Shown one piece after another: positions 62,972-64,000 of a stretch of DNA of 64,000 nucleotides (its first letter is position 1; every line of letters begins with the position of its first letter). The notes under the pieces are model-generated. The model was not told where the DNA came from, made no database searches, and saw only the letters and a list, made by a program, of their open reading frames with translations. Origin of the DNA: Sphingobacteriales bacterium 44-15 (lineage in GTDB: Bacteria; Bacteroidota; Bacteroidia; Chitinophagales; Chitinophagaceae); NCBI GenBank assembly GCA_001899685.1, contig MKWG01000007.1:128206-192205 (forward strand). Reading direction: 5' to 3'. Made by a program: the position numbers and the translations under genes.

Positions 62972-63077
62972 TAGTGCTATGTCAACAATAATTTTTTGTA
63001 TTTCTTTGTGAGAGGTGAGGCAATAAACATTAGGATTTCACATTTATCTTCTGCCGTTTCACGTTTGACATAACACC
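62972..63077. repeat. TAGTGCTATGTCAA dispersed hairpin, long copy
   Basis: TAGTGCTATGTCAA at the left pairs at 12 of 14 positions with TTGACATAACACCA at the right end; the inner GTGAGAGGTGAGG faces TTTCACATTTATC. It sits in the 392-bp spacer between thioredoxin and the next plus-strand frame; the remainder (62816-62971) has no recognised feature. Confidence 0.75.
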
Positions 63078-63207
63078 AGAGGGTTTACGGTAGTCATGCT
63101 CCAATATCCTAAGTCATTCGTTTTTGCTCCTGCCCTTACCGTCCAATTACAATAGTTAGCGTGCCCACCCTGATCTTGTATTGACCATTCAAAATACATA
63201 TACCTGT

Positions 63208-63504
63208 ATGCCCCAACTCAACCCTTCTGCCGTCCATATACCCTCTATTGTAAATGACATGATCGTCATCGAAATAAAGGACAATACTTTTTCTGATAAA
63301 TATTTGAACTACGATATTACGGACGCCCGCAAAAGAATATGCCGGAAAGGACAGTTCAGGGGACAATATATCCAACTGAGAGTGACTCATCTGCAGGACG
63401 GGAAATACGCAATCAACCTTCACAGCTCCGATGCGGATAATTGTTCTTTTCTTTTTGAAAAAATATCCGGTTTTCCGCCGAGGCATTATGGATTTCCCTT
63501 ATGA
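63208..63504 (+). CDS. Small hypothetical protein
   Basis: 98 residues from the ATG at 63208 (open to 63181 with a TTG). It contains MIVIEIKDNTFSDKYLNYDI, then RKRICRKGQFRGQYIQLRVT and GKYAINLHSSD, a plausible small beta-rich soluble protein. An antisense frame covers the same DNA, but the plus frame has the more protein-like composition. No family is recognised. Confidence 0.4.
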   Translation: MPQLNPSAVHIPSIVNDMIVIEIKDNTFSDKYLNYDITDARKRICRKGQFRGQYIQLRVTHLQDGKYAINLHSSDADNCSFLFEKISGFPPRHYGFPL

Positions 63505-63525
63505 ACATATCCTACTGCTGTCTTA

Positions 63526-63584
63526 ATCGTGAAACGTGAGAAGTCAAACGTGAGATTTTCACGTTTCACCTTTCATGTCTCACC
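63526..63584. repeat. GTGAAACGTGAGAAGTCAAACG hairpin between convergent genes
   Basis: GTGAAACGTGAGAAGTCAAA and CGTGAGATTTTCACGTTTCA are followed by CCTTTCATGTCTCACC, forming a long stem. It lies between the stops of the hypothetical gene (63504) and the Crp/Fnr regulator (63608) and could terminate both. Confidence 0.75.
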
Positions 63585-63607
63585 TAATACTGCATAAGGC
63601 AGGAATA

Positions 63608-64000
63608 TTATTTAAATCCATCCATCAGTTTGATCTCATTCCTGTATAAAAGGATCTTACCTTCATTCTCAAGCTGCTTCAGCAAGCGGGAGATCACCAC
63701 CCGCGATGTGGCGAGATCTTCAGCAATTATATAATGAGAAGCTTTGATAACGCTTGATCCCGAAAGCTGCTGCTTACTTTTGAGATAATGGATAAGGCGT
63801 TCATCCAGTTTATGAAAAGCAATACTTTCAATAGACTTCAGTAATTCGAGAAAACGCTCATTAAAGCTCCGCATGATATAATTTTTCCAGCTCGCATATT
63901 TGCAGAGCCACCCATCCAGTTGAGTATGAGGAATAGCCAGCAGTTCCACATCTTCTTCCGCTATCGCTTTTACCTCGCTTTTTTTAGCTTCCACACAGCA
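63608..64000 (-). CDS. Crp/Fnr-family transcriptional regulator, 5' end beyond window
   Basis: The last 130 or so residues are present; the frame stays open to the window edge and the cNMP-binding domain is cut. Visible are its final strands (EDVELLAIPHTQLDGWL), the long dimerization helix (YIMRSFNERFLELLKSIESIAFHKLDERLIHYL) and the winged helix with IIAEDLATSRVVISRLLKQLENEGKI. It is a global-type regulator of the Crp/Fnr family. The nearby GTNAC array is a conceivable target but the link is not shown. Confidence 0.9.
   Translation of the reverse strand, partial: CCVEAKKSEVKAIAEEDVELLAIPHTQLDGWLCKYASWKNYIMRSFNERFLELLKSIESIAFHKLDERLIHYLKSKQQLSGSSVIKASHYIIAEDLATSRVVISRLLKQLENEGKILLYRNEIKLMDGFK

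Noticed and set aside
63136-63486. 116-codon minus-strand frame opposite the small gene at 63208
   Set aside because: The plus frame has the more natural composition; the minus translation reads as a shadow, though neither has a known family.

Overview
The window is from a Bacteroidota chromosome, most likely family Chitinophagaceae or a close relative. The evidence is SusC/SusD and FecI/FecR gene sets, many Cys-sulfatases and lipoproteins, promoters of the TTTG / TAnnTTTG type, weak or absent Shine-Dalgarno sequences, and small families otherwise typical of Bacteroidota (DUF6607, HmuY, PA2169-like bundles). No rRNA, tRNA, CRISPR array, prophage or intact transposase was seen.

Layout. 1-377: intergenic repeat fragments. 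378-1664 (-): secreted GH172 (DUF2961) enzyme. 1825-5503 (-): heme-uptake operon, TonB receptor / HmuY lipoprotein / DUF6607. 5504-6446: gene-free stretch with a strong hairpin, a candidate small RNA and a miniature inverted-repeat element. 6447-9612 (+): two secreted sulfatases. 9688-12069 (-): membrane-anchored patatin-like lipase. 12201-13763 (+): secreted ADP-ribosylglycohydrolase-family protein. 13928-22863 (+): glycan-utilization locus of ECF sigma, FecR, SusC, SusD and GH140, faced by a ChbG/YdjC deacetylase on the other strand (23173-24060).

24050-31027: housekeeping and stress genes (CvfB-like S1 protein, MpaB-like protein, PA2169-like bundle, response regulator, NADP isocitrate dehydrogenase, serine-palmitoyltransferase-like enzyme). 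31155-35103: hypothetical lipoprotein, then a GMC oxidoreductase with its small subunit. 35265-39513: LytTR regulator, hybrid kinase with HPt domain, and a methyltransferase. 39655-40798 (-): ExbD and ExbB. 41204-46951: DUF7935-like protein, Lrp regulator divergent from ahcY, azurin-like lipoprotein, small lipoprotein, DUF695-like protein, class C serine hydrolase. 47180-50282: third sulfatase, lipoprotein cyclophilin, diheme cytochrome c. 51372-54943 (+): exonuclease III and mlaEFD.

54986-61628 (-): six genes in the order eboA-B-C-D-E-F, a complete ebo cluster, which is the most notable system here. It combines EboA, a TatD-like hydrolase, a UbiA-like prenyltransferase, a dehydroquinate-synthase-like cyclase, a sugar-phosphate-isomerase-like TIM barrel and an alkaline-phosphatase-fold phosphodiesterase. 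A DUF3365 heme lipoprotein lies directly upstream. It is divergent from thioredoxin across a spacer packed with GTNAC half-sites. The window ends inside a Crp/Fnr-family regulator.

The intergenic DNA is full of dispersed inverted repeats. One family of at least a dozen hairpins is built from GTCAAACGTGA / TCACGTTTGAC and GTGAGA/GTGAAA units. A second has terminal inverted repeats of the type GGGCGCATTTCAAATTTT. Others are GCCACnAATnCAC hairpins. One hairpin supplies the last codons and stop of a membrane-protein gene.
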